NCBI RefSeq assembly: GCF_918797505.1
Contig: NC_092796.1
Span: 51,528,411-51,592,410 of the forward strand
Length of the DNA stretch: 64,000 nt
Source: Bemisia tabaci
Taxonomy: Eukaryota; Arthropoda; Insecta; Hemiptera; Aleyrodidae
Direction of reading: 5' to 3'
The notes under the pieces were generated by a model. That model worked only from the letters and a program-made list of their open reading frames with translations. It was not told where the DNA came from and did no database searches. Positions 9,917 to 20,229 of the stretch are shown here, in pieces (positions within the stretch are counted from its first letter, which is position 1; every line of letters starts with the position of its first letter). A program made the translations under genes and the position numbers.

Positions 9917-10149
9917 CACACAGTGGAACGAACGAATAAAAGAGGTTGGACATATTTTTGACTAAAATTTCAAATTTTAATGTTAATTTCGTCACAAATT
10001 CAATTTTCAAGGGTGATTCTAAGAGTAAATTTCACGCAAAAACCAATGAAAACATTCTCAAACTGTTTTGTTTCATCTTTTCGAGAATATTAGCTTTCAA
10101 AGTTTCCAAATTTTGTCCGACCTCTCCCATCGACTTGGTCCAGTGTGCG
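9917..10149. mobile_element. TIR element family R, copy 2, inserted in element S
   Basis: The ends 'cacacagtgg' and 'ccagtgtgcg' are inverted repeats. Inside, 'gaggttggaca' and 'tgtccgacctc' pair, followed by the family R AT-rich core. The two flanks join to make a sensible S element (gtcgctcc…gcgt + aagggcgtac), so the order of insertion is S first, then R. Confidence 0.65.
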
Positions 10150-10255
10150 TAAGGGCGTACCTCGCTTTCCGCATGAGCCTCAGAAAGCCTGGATTCATAT
10201 GTAAAATAGGGGTCAGGAGGAAATTGAGATGCGCTTTTACGTCAGAGGGGCGACA
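10150..10255 (+). mobile_element. Element S, right fragment
   Basis: It starts 'aagggcgtacc' and ends 'tttacgtcagaggggcgac', matching the two inner and outer ends of the S element at 39434-39552 (aagggcgtaac… and …ttacgtcagaggagctac). Confidence 0.55.
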
Positions 10256-10261
10256 ATTTGT

Positions 10262-10440
10262 GAGACCTCCTCCTCCTCCTCCTCCTCCTCCTCCTTCATC
10301 TTTTCTTCCTCATCCTTCTCCGCTTCCTCTTCTTCCTCTTATTCCTGTTCTTCGCACACTCATTTAAAATAATAAAAATAAATAAATAAATAAATAAATA
10401 GATAGATAAATATATGTAAATAAATAAACTATATATTTCT
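10262..10440 (+). repeat. (CTC)n and (TAAA)n microsatellites
   Basis: A run of CTC triplets from about 10266 is followed by C/T-rich sequence, then by AAATAA/TAAA repeats at 10365-10430 with GATA interruptions. These are plain microsatellites; the proline-rich ORF at 10068-10367 is a by-product. Confidence 0.85.
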
Positions 10441-10942
10441 GCAAGAAGAAACAAGATATTGCTTCTGTATTCATGGACCCTCCCCTCCCCATTTCTTAGA
10501 TTAAATTACCCATCCCCTCTTAGTTTATTTCAGTTTAATTTTTAAGCAATAACTTGTAAATGGGTTATGGGTTGAAAATTGACCATTCGTGAAAATTGCG
10601 CAAGAAATACTGGCCACCACTCGCAGACTAGCGAGGGATCAGTTTATAAAATCGTACCCACGAGGTAATGTACGAGCAAGGACGAATCCTACGACTTTTC
10701 GGCGAACAAAATAACTTAACGTCGAAATAAAATAGCTTTCAAATAAATGGCGATCTTAATTCAGCAGTCTCACTGTTATCGAGGGCGATGTTCCGGGAGG
10801 TCCACGTCGCGGCGCCCTCAAGCAATAATCTTAACTCTCCGGAGATTAAATTGCATATCCGACGAGATGAAGGAGCTCTAAATGAGTCCAGCGATCAAAT
10901 GCCGCCAAGCGATCCCATTGCAGTTGCCGCGCCGCACGCCGT
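10441..10942. other. Unassigned spacer
   Basis: Nothing recognised. Composition is mixed, with a CpG-richer end (10900-10940) just before the foldback element. Confidence 0.4.
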
Positions 10943-11151
10943 GCCATGGTCCAGAATTCAAAAATAGGAAGAAATAATTCGGTTAATGGCTGAGAGATCA
11001 CGAAAGTTTTGTTACATTACAAGTGTTTTTGAGTCGCTGCTTTCGAATTTGATGTCAAATTGCCAAGATTTAAACACCCTGACCGATTGAGTGTGGGTAA
11101 GTCTATGACACGCTGCGGCGCGGCGGGCGCTCAGCAAGAAACGCGCATTGG

Positions 11152-11221
11152 CGCCTACAAACCTAAGGGGATACTTCAAGCATTGCGCAATGCGTGAAGT
11201 ATTCCCTTAGGTTTGTAGGCG
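11152..11221 (+). repeat. Perfect-type hairpin 1 of the foldback element
   Basis: 'cgcctacaaacctaagggga' is followed after a short centre (gcattgcgcaatgc) by a near-exact complement ending 'ccttaggtttgtaggcg'. The ~70-nt stem-loop resembles a miRNA precursor in size, but the same hairpin occurs four times within one transposable element, so a repeat origin is the simpler reading. Confidence 0.75.
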
Positions 11222-12116
11222 TGAAACGCGCAGTGGCTCCTACAAACCTAGCGGGATACTTCAGCATTTCAGAATGCGTGAAGTAGCCCCGTAGGTTTGT
11301 AGGCGTCGCGCGTCGTCGGAGCGCGTGTCGCGCTGGCAGCGGATTAATTTGGTTTTTGCAAATCCTCTACTGCATTAGATTGTAACAAAGACAAAAAAAT
11401 GACTATTTAAACGGCAAGGAGACTCTGTACAGCTCTCGTAGCGCACCTTTTTATGAAGCCAAAAATGCGACTTGCGGCTCCTCGAGAATAAATCATTCCG
11501 GCCATTTGTTGCAGTTTGTCGCAGCTGAATCATAGCTTAATTTGAAGCTGTATGTACAGAGAAACTTCTAATGTTAGAATCATCGTGACGCATCGCGACG
11601 TAAAAAGTTGCCACTCTCATAAAGACGTATTTTCTACTGAATACTCATTGGTTGAGAGCTTGTTTGTATCCCGGTAAAAGTAGCGAAGTATCGGATACAT
11701 AAATCAATCAACACATGATTTATCATTAGGATGCTTCCCGGTTGAGGTTTCATCGCAATGTTGTGGTGCTGGTTCAAAACCACACCGATTTTCGAGACGA
11801 TGTTAGCAGCTCCAAAATGTAATCATCAATCAGTAAATGAAGAGTCGCAGCGCGTTCTACTTTGAGTTATTTTCCTGATCTTATCAATCATCATCGAGTG
11901 CTGAAAATTCAAATCAAGCATTCTATGACCATACACTAGAAGCTTACAGTGAGAAATTTCTCTTTTCAGCACCAGCCAGGATGGACTTATCTCCGCCAAT
12001 TGGAGATTTCTGGACCATGGTGCGCTCCGACGACGCCTACAAACCTACGGGGATACTTCACGCATTGCGCGATGCTTGAAGTATCCCCTTAGGTTTGTAG
12101 GCGCCAATGCGGGTTC

Positions 12117-12183
12117 CTACAAACCTAAGGGGATACTTCACGCATTGCGCAATGCTTGAAGTATCCCCTTAGGTTTGTAGGCG
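12117..12183 (+). repeat. Perfect-type hairpin 4 of the foldback element
   Basis: This hairpin uses the same arms as hairpin 1, with at most one or two differences visible, and follows hairpin 3 (12034-12103) by 13 bases. The pairs 1/2 and 3/4 sit symmetrically inside the two long arms of the foldback element. Confidence 0.75.
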
Positions 12184-12381
12184 CCAATGCGCGTTTCTTG
12201 TGCCCGCCGCGCCGCAGCTTGTCATAAACTTACCCACATTCAATCGGTCAGGGTGTTTAAATCTTGGCAATTTGACATCAAATTCGAAAGAAGCGACTCG
12301 AAAACACTGGTAACATACTTTCGTGATCTGTCAGTCATTAACCGACTTAATTCTTCCTATTTTTGAGTTCTGGACCATGGC

Positions 12382-12822
12382 ACACATCACACCATTATCA
12401 CACTGTGAATATTACTTCGGTTACAGGGACTGAACTTCAGTTTATACTGAAAACCAAAGTTTATTGATGCAAGTGACAGGAGATTTCAGCAATACCAGAT
12501 TCCGGTTAGCTGAGCAAAAATTCAGTTTCTGTGATCGAAAAATTTGGTCACCTGAACCGAAAAAAAACTTCAATCTTCAATATGGCCCGAACTTTTTTTC
12601 GCGATTTTGAAAGATGATTTCTGTCATCAACATTTAAGAACCATATTCATTTGCAGACTACAGTTTCGTTTTTAAGTAAATAATGACGTCTTCATGAGTG
12701 AGGCTAGACATTTTGTGTAAGGACAGGTGAACATGGGTCCATGTACAAAATACTCTCCACAGGAGTCTAACCGTGTCAAGCGTACGAGTAAACATACGAT
12801 CGCAACTTTTCAGTGTAAAGTG
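12382..12822. other. Unassigned spacer
   Basis: Nothing recognised beyond short local self-similarity (repeated 'ttcagtt' and 'ctgaa' strings around 12430-12560). Confidence 0.35.
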
Positions 12823-13026
12823 CACTGAAAAATAGTCCTGTTCACAGGGCTCCTGCACTTCTTTTGAAACAGTCACAGAAGCTTTCGTTAAGAGGACAGA
12901 ATACTCTGTTCCCACGACTGAAGTTCTGTTCTCACAACAGAAAAATTCTGTAAGTGTAACAAAGAAACTGCAGGATCCCTGTGAACAGAGGATTCTTTCA
13001 TCAGCACCATTTATTTTTTTCTGTGT
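12823..13026 (+). mobile_element. Candidate palindromic CACTGAAAA-type element
   Basis: 'cctgttcacagggctcctgc' (12838-12857) pairs with 'gcaggatccctgtgaacag' (12970-12988). The outer ends could be CACTGAAAAA at 12823 and TTTTTTTCTGTG near 13015-13025. Internal 'gttctgttc'-type strings repeat. The pairing is good but the outer boundaries are uncertain. Confidence 0.4.
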
Positions 13027-13879
13027 GGGTGGGAGTGGCGGGTGGCTGTCCCTAGGACACCTCTAAACGCCCGTGAACGTCTTATCCATTACATCAGAGG
13101 AATTATTTCATCGTTCAAAACGCATCAGTTTTACCAATTAGTCGTTTTTCTTATTACTTTCTTTTTTATTTATTTCTTTAGATACGAGAAAGTCTACTTA
13201 GTTGACCTTAGATAACAGCGTCTTTGATTCTGTGGCATTTACAGTAATCTTCAACTGTGATGAAGTTTATTTTTTTAATTTTCTTTTTTTTCTGTTTGGA
13301 TTGCTGTCCATATTACGCAAGAGCCTAAAACTAATTATAGAATGTTTTTTTTTTTTTTCCATATTGAGGGAGGGGCTAGGATATTATAAACTTTCTTCTA
13401 ATGTAAAGGTTTTACAAATCTATATTGTAAATTTTCAAATTCTTAAAGGGCAAAGCAGAGTGGTACTTGACTTGACTGTTACCCTTCATCAACCCCAATA
13501 TCGCAACATCAATGTCACTTCCACCAAGGTATTTTTGACTTTATAGCAGTGTGGCTCTAAGTTGCCATTGAGGGAGAGATTGGGATAAGTGCAGGATTAC
13601 CCGGGTATTTGAAGTGCACTTTTAAAAATCTCGGAGTGAAATTCGGAGTATATTTCACTCACAAGTCTACATGGCGCCAGGCAATCCGTATGAAAGGATT
13701 CAGGAGCGGAATTCACTCTTTTTAGGGAGTGACCTGTATTTTTACTCATATAATGCAAATTTCACATCGCGTTTATATCACTCGGGCTGTTTGGTCGTCA
13801 AGGATTCCGGGATGAACACACCGGATACTACTCTGATATTTTTAACTGTGTGCTGAAAAACGCGTCGGAAAATTTGGGT
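13027..13879. other. T-rich spacer, nothing recognised
   Basis: AT-rich, with several poly-T runs. The 114-codon ORF at 13202-13546 is Phe/Leu/Ile-rich because of the base composition and shows no family signature. Confidence 0.4.
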
Positions 13880-14018
13880 AATATTCTGCAATATGGAATT
13901 GCTATTCCTGGCTCATAAATGAAACCACCTGTCCAAATAGGGGGAACAAATGGTTTATACTTTGTTTATGAAATGACCCGGAAGTAGTAGTTCCTCACTG
14001 CAAAATGTAGTCCAGTCA
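13880..14018. mobile_element. TIR element family C, degenerate copy
   Basis: The right end 'agtagttcctcactgcaaaa' followed by 'tgtagtcca' matches the family C terminus. The left end 'attctgcaatatggaattgc' is a degraded complement. 'cctggctcata' is the conserved subterminal block. See 19832-19975 and 62602-62742 for better copies. Confidence 0.55.
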
Positions 14019-14479
14019 ATCGGGGAGTGCGATATCAAAACCTGGTAAGCATTATTACTTGTTATGCCAGAAGTCGGCGTGGTGTTCTTTTCTGTGAGGT
14101 AATCTAAAAGCAAGCTTTGTTCCATGCAATATTAATAGAGAAATTATCTCTAAATTGTCGTCTCATTTTCATGATAGGTATTGTTACTCTCAGGTTACGG
14201 AATTCCCTCTGAAGTGTTTCTTCAGCACTTGAAGAATGATTCTAATATCAATTAATAAATTGATAATTTCTGGATTTTAGGATATTTTTAAAGAATTTTT
14301 CTGGCATCCTATCACGATATTGTACGTCTGGTTTATGCACACAGAATTTGACCAAGACAATTTTTAAAAAAGCGATAGAGTGGGTCCAACCCGCACTCTA
14401 GTGATAATTGCAAACCAAGAGGCAAAACGATTCGCGATATTCACTACCAGGATCTTTTTCAAAGCTATTCCAAACTTTT
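14019..14479. other. Unassigned AT-rich spacer
   Basis: No gene or shared repeat family recognised. Confidence 0.35.
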
Positions 14480-14645
14480 TCAGGATCAAGTTTTGTGTAC
14501 AAATACCCGACGTACAATAGCGAGATGTGATGCTCGGATAATCTTGAAAATTTTTCCAAAACCCAGACATTATCAATCGGTCGTCCGAACTATAGAATCG
14601 TTCTCCAAAATTTTGAAGATCCGTAATAAAATAATAACACTTTAT
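14480..14645 (+). repeat. Degenerate dispersed repeat U, copy 2
   Basis: It matches 75-235 in the same orientation: 'ggatcaagttttgtgtac', a 'gtgatgctcgg' block, 'tcgttctccaaaattttgaa' and 'gatcc'. No termini were resolved. Confidence 0.5.
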
Positions 14646-15084
14646 GCCGCTTGTCAGACCTGGAATTTCTACTTTTCACTGTCCGCGGGCTCGAAAAACT
14701 TTCAACTTAAAAGTCTCACATTCACACAAACACAACAATTGTGTTGCACGACGCTCGGAACAAAAGAGCCCTGTGATCCGGTGCCGCGGTGAAATGGATG
14801 TCATATTCAAAAATATGCACAGGCCACAAGCGTGCCATTTATTGTTAACACTTAGCGCCCCCCCCCTTCCCGCCTACGACCCCTATTGACACTACAGATG
14901 CATGCGATTAACAATCAGCGCCAATGTTATGCGCATGGGCGACAAGAGTTCAAGTACATCGTAATCCTCCTCTCTTCCTTTACTTCGGCTCTTAAGGAAA
15001 TGTACTCTTTTGAACCCAAGGCCTTTGTCCGTAATTAAATCGGTCATCCTCAAAAGTTGGTTGAAAATCTTATTGCTAGAAGCC
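14646..15084. other. Unassigned spacer
   Basis: Contains a poly-C run at about 14857-14865. No gene recognised. Confidence 0.35.
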
Positions 15085-15440
15085 TCCGTTCTATGTCAAA
15101 TTGCCACCAATCATCTGAAAGACTCTTAGAAATCGTTTGGATTATTAAAAATCGACGAATTTTATTTCAACCCCTTTAAAAGGTTATTTTTCATTATCAT
15201 GTTAGGCTATGGCGTTAGGCAAGAAAGCCAAGTGGTGTCCTCTGCATGTTTTGCGGTTGCGATTTGCACACATAACAAGCAAATTTTCAGGTCAGGAACT
15301 GGCAGAAAAGGGCAGCGTCTTACCGAAAAGCACTGTTCTCATTGGCTCTCAGGCAGAAAAATGACCCTTTAAGACTGTTTTGTCTGAAAGTACGTCATTT
15401 TTTACGCGCACTCGCGGCTTTCTCATACGTCTCGTTTTCA
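15085..15440 (-). repeat. Dispersed repeat W, copy 2 (uninterrupted)
   Basis: In inverted orientation it matches both the 5060-5150 and 5740-5800 blocks of copy 1, without the ~500-bp segment present there. It therefore documents the uninterrupted form of repeat W. Confidence 0.45.
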
Positions 15441-15585
15441 CACAAATTAGACGAAGTGTGCTGTTTTAGCTGTTTCAGTGATTTCATCTAAAATAGATCA
15501 GCCAAATTGTGAAGAAAACTCGATTTTGGAAATTTGAGAGTTACGGCTCTCTCCGCTACCGCGGCGAAGCAGTGCGGGGTCTCTA

Positions 15586-15944
15586 CACGGAGAAAAATAC
15601 TTCGTACGTGGGACCCGAAGTTTAGGTCGTATGGATCTCTGAAGTTTTCGGATTGAGTATCTGAACACTTTAGGTCCAGCTGCTGAAGTTTGGATCACAC
15701 ATCTGAAACTTCAGTTCTTACATCTGAAGTACTTCGGTTTTCACATCCGAAAAACTTCGGTTCTCACATCCGAAAAACTTCGGTTCTCACATCTAAAGTA
15801 CTTCAGATGTAAGAACTGAAGTTTCAGATGTGTGATCGGAACCTCGACAGCTAGATTTAAAGAGTTCAGATGCTCAATCCGAAAACTTCAGAGATCCATA
15901 TGACCCATCCTTCTGGTTCCACGCACGAGGTTTTTTTCTCCGTG
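15586..15944 (+). mobile_element. Palindromic element with CACGGAGAAAAA ends
   Basis: This 359-bp element has inverted ends CACGGAGAAAAA and TTTTTTTCTCCGTG, flanked by TA on both sides (ctcta| and |taaaat). Long internal inverted stretches are visible: 'atctgaaacttcagttctta' on the left and its complement near 15806-15835. Its centre carries three 23-bp tandem units (15731-15799) of the form 'acttcggttctcacatccga' plus 'aaa'. It is non-coding; the minus ORF 15498-15698 is a frame through it. Confidence 0.75.
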
Positions 15945-17041
15945 TAAAATAAATTGTCTCTAGCTGGACCCTTCTTTCATCCGTCATCGCAGAAGTTGGT
16001 CTATCAGTAGATGGCGATTTCTTTAAAAAATCACACAACGGCGTGTACGTCTCGACGTCTCGGTCTGACGACATAACCTTCTATTATGCTCACATTCCCT
16101 CTCATTTCGATCTGAGTGCAGTTGAGCACATTCTGCAGACGCGAGTTGGCAGTATGCCGCTCTCGCTGTCTTTTGTCGCGTCTGCCCGGGCGAGCTTGTC
16201 AAAATGTGCGCCAAAAAATAGGAAGCGGCCTAAATTGCGCGGAGGAATGCGCAAATTTTTTGGCCCAGTTTTCCTACGACGAGTCTGGCACCAACTCCCT
16301 CCTCTGCGTGAAGGCAGACAGCCTTCAGCGAAGGCTATGGACCCTGACAGGCCTGTCTGCAGTTCCCCTGGGCCCGGGGTATTTTTAATCACCCTTTCCG
16401 TTTTTATATTATCTTTCTCCGAGCTTATTCATTTCACCTTTCATTAATCCCGAGCAAATATTCAATTGAATTCATATGAAAATCCAACTTCCATCTTCAA
16501 TATTGAATCCGTTTGGAAATTCTTATTTGTAGATGGCATAAACTTTACGGATGGAGTCTCGCGAAATACTATGAAAGAACTGACTTGTCATAAATTAAAG
16601 GCCGTATTCATGGTCATTTCTAAAACAACCTTATGAGGCCTTATCATGGTTGATATTACGACTGAAGAAGGTCAAAGAATAAGGGAGAAGACCCTCAACG
16701 TATACAGCATCATGAACAAGGCAATTCTAACAAACCTCGAACAATAAAATTCAAGAGTATAACTTTAGTATTAGATCCAAGCGGGGGATTACAGTGATTT
16801 TCTACTGCAAAAAAGTAAAAAATACGGGGAAAAAATTCTATGACTTTGATTAACTTTAAGATGGGTACAAATTCCCCTTATATTTTTGAAACCTGCAAAA
16901 TTTTATCTTCTATACATATCCTCGTGTAAGGGTCTATTTTCTGACTCAAACTGGAGAATTTCGCAAGTTCCGTAGAAATTGCCCTCTTCATAAAACAACG
17001 TTAAAGGCCTCCTTAAACCTTCCTCATTCTTAATGAAAATC
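15945..17041. other. Spacer with GC-richer part 16090-16390
   Basis: Four overlapping ORFs of 63-134 codons occur on both strands at 16023-16447. Overlap on both strands in a GC-richer patch is what chance frames look like, and no motif was recognised. The rest is AT-rich. Confidence 0.35.
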
Positions 17042-17170
17042 GTATGAATCAGTCGTTTTGAAAAGGGAACAAGTCCATTTTTGCATGAGCCTTGGCTTGG
17101 AAAAGGATATGCTAAGTAAGAACATCGAGGAATGGACTTGGTCCCCACTGAAAACGACTGATTCATATGG
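17042..17170 (+). mobile_element. Short palindromic element, ~37-bp TIRs
   Basis: 'tatgaatcagtcgtttt' followed by 'gggaacaagtccat' on the left pairs with 'atggacttggtccccac' and 'aaaacgactgattcata' on the right. Total ~129 bp. No other copy was seen and no target duplication resolved. Confidence 0.65.
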
Positions 17171-17261
17171 GGCCTACCTAAAGTACCTAAGAAGCTGTTT
17201 AAGGAACCACTATATGACTACCACCCGTTCACTTTTTCGAATTTGCTCATTGTGATTTTGA

Positions 17262-17405
17262 CTACATTTTGCAACAAGAAACTACCATTTCTCTTTCATT
17301 TTAGAAACAACGCACGTGTCATTAGTTTCCCCATGCGGATTGGTGCTTTTATGAATATGTATGCTAGGAATAGTACTTCTGTATTGCAAAATGTAGTACA
17401 TTCCA
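17262..17405. mobile_element. TIR element family C, copy
   Basis: The termini 'gactacattttgcaa' and 'ttgcaaaatgtagta' are inverted repeats. The internal 'cattagtttccccatgcgga' block is the family C centre (compare 'actaatagcacata' in the 62.6-kb copy). Confidence 0.65.
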
Positions 17406-17844
17406 TTTTTGGGGGGTCTGGCTTTTAAATAGTTAATTCGTTTCTTTGTATCTTTCGCGGGACACTGCCGCACTCTTTAATGGGGATCATCTCTTGTTTC
17501 TGCATGATGGGAGCTCCTCCTCTTCAAATGTAGTGAAGTACTCACGCAATGGTGATCGACGGGCGATTCTATGCGAACAGGTTTCAAGATCTTCGGGTGA
17601 GCTTACTGTTACGCAATTGGTTCCCGAGGGAGGGGGTGCGCTCGGTCGTGACACTTGCGGTCGTCGTCGCGAATTTCAATATTTTCCCAACATTTGCCCA
17701 ATATTTTTCCACTCTCCCGTAATGCGCATGTTTGTGTGTCAACAGGTACAGGTGTGAACCTCGCAACCGTGGCCGCTAACCGCCCCCACCCCCGCCGCCG
17801 CGCCGTCCTCCGCTACAGTTCAGACGCAATCTGACCACCTTAAG
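17406..17844. other. Spacer with CpG-richer part
   Basis: Nothing recognised. A CpG-richer segment spans about 17600-17830, with a C-rich string at 17787-17815. Confidence 0.35.
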
Positions 17845-18097
17845 CTGCCGTGCTAAGGAAAAACGCCGTATGAGCCTCCAAGCGCTGCCAAATCTCCTCC
17901 GATAAATTACGAATTTTCCAGAAAACTGTTGTGTATTATTCTCCAAAATTTTCAGACAATTTTATACACACATTAATTTAAAATATCTCAAAATGTCAAG
18001 GAAAATTATACATAACTTTCCTGTAAAATGCATTTTTTATCCGGAGAAATTTGGCAACTCTCGAATGCACATATGGCGTTCTTCCTTGGCACGGCAG
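17845..18097 (+). mobile_element. MITE family A, copy 1
   Basis: This ~253-bp element has ~60-bp terminal inverted repeats. The left end 'ctgccgtgctaaggaaaaac' then 'gccgtatga' and 'gttgccaaatt'-type blocks is mirrored on the right by 'aaatttggcaactctcgaat', 'ggcgttcttccttgg' and 'cacggcag'. The AT-rich centre is non-coding. Family A is the most frequent element in the window; other copies lie at 19401, 25556, 40296, 42889 and 43391, with partial copies at 18535 and 37300. Confidence 0.85.
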
Positions 18098-18534
18098 CAT
18101 AGATGAATGCCAAAACCTCCATCGTATTTTCTCAGAATTTTCGCGCATTTCCCACCTTCAGGAGATAAATAAATCGGTTTGATTGTTTGAAATGAGTTGG
18201 GATCCTCAGTTAAATCAGAAACGATAGAGTTAGCGCTTGATGACTCAAAAATGACGATTAGCGAAAAGGCAAACGTGGGTGGAACTATAGGAACTTTTTG
18301 CTGGGAGGGGACCCAGAAGGGCACATAAACAAAGGGGGTCTGAGGGCACTGACAAATACTCCACCGAGGGTGATCTGCGAGACTCTCTGATCAGTCCTAA
18401 AGGAGAGTTTGGGAGATTTTTTTAGTTCCAAGAAGGGATTTGAGTGACTCGACAATTTTAAAAATTGTGTCGCCTCAGAAGCAGTTCTGCGCTATTCATC
18501 GAAAAATTGATCAAATTATAATGTGAAAGGTGAA
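18098..18534. other. Unassigned spacer
   Basis: Nothing recognised. The minus ORF 18037-18324 starts within MITE A and shows no motif. Confidence 0.35.
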
Positions 18535-18678
18535 AGATAATTTTGCTCGCAGGTTTACCAAAGAATTCTACAAATTTCAAGGAAAAATCTTCGCAACTTT
18601 CCTTAAAAGTGAGCATTTTATTGAGGGAAATTTGGCAACTCTCGAATGTTCATACGACGTTTTTCCTTGGCACGGCAG
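18535..18678 (+). mobile_element. MITE family A, right half only
   Basis: The right terminus is intact (aaatttggcaactctcgaat, then cgtttttccttggcacggca), preceded by the AT-rich centre, but the left terminus is missing. A further degraded right-end-like block follows at 18728-18790. Confidence 0.65.
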
Positions 18679-18925
18679 TATCGATTTCAATACTTCCAAA
18701 TATTCGAAACCATTCCCAAAAATAAGTATTTCACCAGCGGAAATTTGACAAAATTCCAATGTGCACACGACGTCTTTTCTTAAAGCGACAGAGCTGTTCG
18801 TCAAAACGATGTCAACTCGTTCGCACCTTTCTCTCCCCTCCACCTACGTCCGCGCATATGACTCAAAACGTCTCGCGGTGCAATTCCTCACTGACGTCAT
18901 TCAGAATGCTTTTCTTTTCTCTCGG

Positions 18926-19161
18926 CGCACAATGGATCGAGTGAATGGGAGAGGTCGGACAAAATTCGGAAACTTCAAAAGCTTATAACTCCATTAATAC
19001 AAAAATTTGAGGTTCTGAAAGTGGTTCCATTGGTTTCCCCGTAAAATTTTCTTCTTCAAGCACACCTTGAAACTTAAAATGTGACAAAATAAACATGAAA
19101 ACATGCAGTTTTAGTCAAAAATTTCGTGCCCGACCACTCAAATTGACTCGATCCAGTGTGC
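18926..19161 (+). mobile_element. TIR element family R, copy 3
   Basis: Best copy of the family: 'gcgcacaatggatcgagt' followed by 'gaggtcggacaaaattc' at the left, and 'gactcgatccagtgtgcg' at the right. The inner blocks 'aaagcttataac' and 'ggttccattggtttcc' also occur in the 9449 copy. Non-coding, 236 bp. Confidence 0.7.
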
Positions 19162-19400
19162 GGCGCGCCGGTGACGACACCGTGTTGCGTTAAGATGCGC
19201 GCTGCAAAACAGAAAAACACCGAGACTCAAAATCGATGCGACGCGACGCGACCGAGACACGATGGCCAGACTGATCGTGCGACTAGCGAATTTTTCAAGG
19301 CTGCAGGTGTTTTCCTATTTTGATTTTTCATCGTGACATTGTCATACGGCGAAGTTACGTTTCGGTTTCAGTGCAGCAAATATGACGGCGGACTCGTCAC
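19162..19400. other. CpG-rich spacer
   Basis: A CpG-rich patch between two MITEs (19165-19270, with 'gatgcgacgcgacgcgaccg'). No ORF or promoter motif could be assigned. Confidence 0.3.
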
Positions 19401-19645
19401 ACTACCGTGCTAAGTTAGAACGCCTTATGAACATTTGAGAGTTGCCAAATTCCTTGGATAAAATGTTTCTTTTGAAGAAATTATGAATATTTCTCATTGA
19501 AATTTTCAGACACTTAGATCGAATTAAAACAAAATTATCGAGAAATTTGCAGAAAAATATTCAAAATTGTCCTGAAAATAGTGATTTGCCAGAGGAAATT
19601 TGGCAACGCCTGAAGGCTCATACGGCGTTCTCCTTAGCACAGCAG
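19401..19645 (+). mobile_element. MITE family A, copy 2
   Basis: The left end 'taccgtgctaagttagaac' and right end 'ttctccttagcacagcag' are degraded family A termini. 'gttgccaaattccttgg' and 'aggaaatttggcaacgcc' form the inner inverted pair. Confidence 0.75.
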
Positions 19646-19831
19646 CATATTCGCTCATTTTGAACGAATGCCAGGAGTATTCGTATTGTATAACAATCAG
19701 TGCCAGGGTAATTCTTCATGTAGAGACTAACTCTCTGTATTTTTTATTAGCCTTGAGAAAATAAACATCGCCTTCGAAAACATTTCGATCCAGTACCTGC
19801 GAATTTTTCCACGGCTGTTACTGTAGATCAA

Positions 19832-19975
19832 ATGGACTTCATTTTGCAATAGGAGCGACAACTTCTGGCTCATCCGTAAAAACACTTATGCACATAGGAA
19901 AACTAGTGGTGCTTGCGTTGTTTCTAGACTGAGCCAGATACCTATTGTGGTTCCGAATTACAAAATACAGTCCAA
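19832..19975 (+). mobile_element. TIR element family C, copy
   Basis: 'tggacttcattttgcaat' and 'aattacaaaatacagtcca' are inverted termini. The subterminal 'ttctggctcatccgtaaaaa' matches 'gactgagccaga' near the right end. The centre is 'cacataggaaaactagtgg'. Length ~144 bp. Confidence 0.75.
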
Positions 19976-19978
19976 ATC

Positions 19979-20229
19979 GTCGTTTTCCAGACGAAGGAAC
20001 GTAACTCTATTCCAAGGTTGCAAAATTGTTACAAACATTCCGATATTTATAGTCTCAATTATGCAATTTCTGTCAAAAATGTTGCTAATTATAAATTGTA
20101 ATTATGAGGAGAAATTAGTGAATTTTTCATAAAAAACTTCCTAACAACTTTTTTTTTGTAAAATGCGATTTATGATTGGAAATTGTGCGACGTTGAAGTG
20201 TAGTGACGCTCTTTCATCTAGGAAACGAC
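19979..20229 (+). mobile_element. TIR element family V, copy 1
   Basis: The left end 'gtcgttttccagacgaagga' and the right end 'ctctttcatctaggaaacga' then 'c' are inverted repeats. Internal landmarks are 'ttccaaggttgcaaaatt' near the left and 'gacgttgaa' near the right. It directly abuts the family C copy. Other copies lie at 40815, 41139 and 51514. Confidence 0.65.

Larger units (their letters stand above)
10943..12381 (+). mobile_element. 1.44-kb foldback element with four ~70-nt hairpins
   Basis: The outer ends are GCCATGGTCCAGAA and TTCTGGACCATGGC. The inverted arms run ~250 bp inward: 'aaaaataggaagaa' pairs with 'ttcttcctattttt', 'atttaaacaccctgaccgat' with its complement near 12240, and 'ggcgcggcggg' with 'cccgccgcgcc'. 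Inside the arms are near-perfect hairpins at 11152-11221, 11238-11304, 12034-12103 and 12117-12183. Each has an arm 'cctacaaacctaaggggata' paired with its complement and a 'gcattgcgcaatgc'-type loop. A further internal 'tctggaccatgg' at 12009 suggests nested or duplicated ends. The interior (11340-11990) encodes nothing, and no clear target duplication was found. Confidence 0.8.

Noticed and set aside
11152..11221. A bona fide microRNA gene
   Set aside because: The same hairpin occurs four times within one foldback element, so it is treated as repeat structure unless small-RNA data show otherwise.
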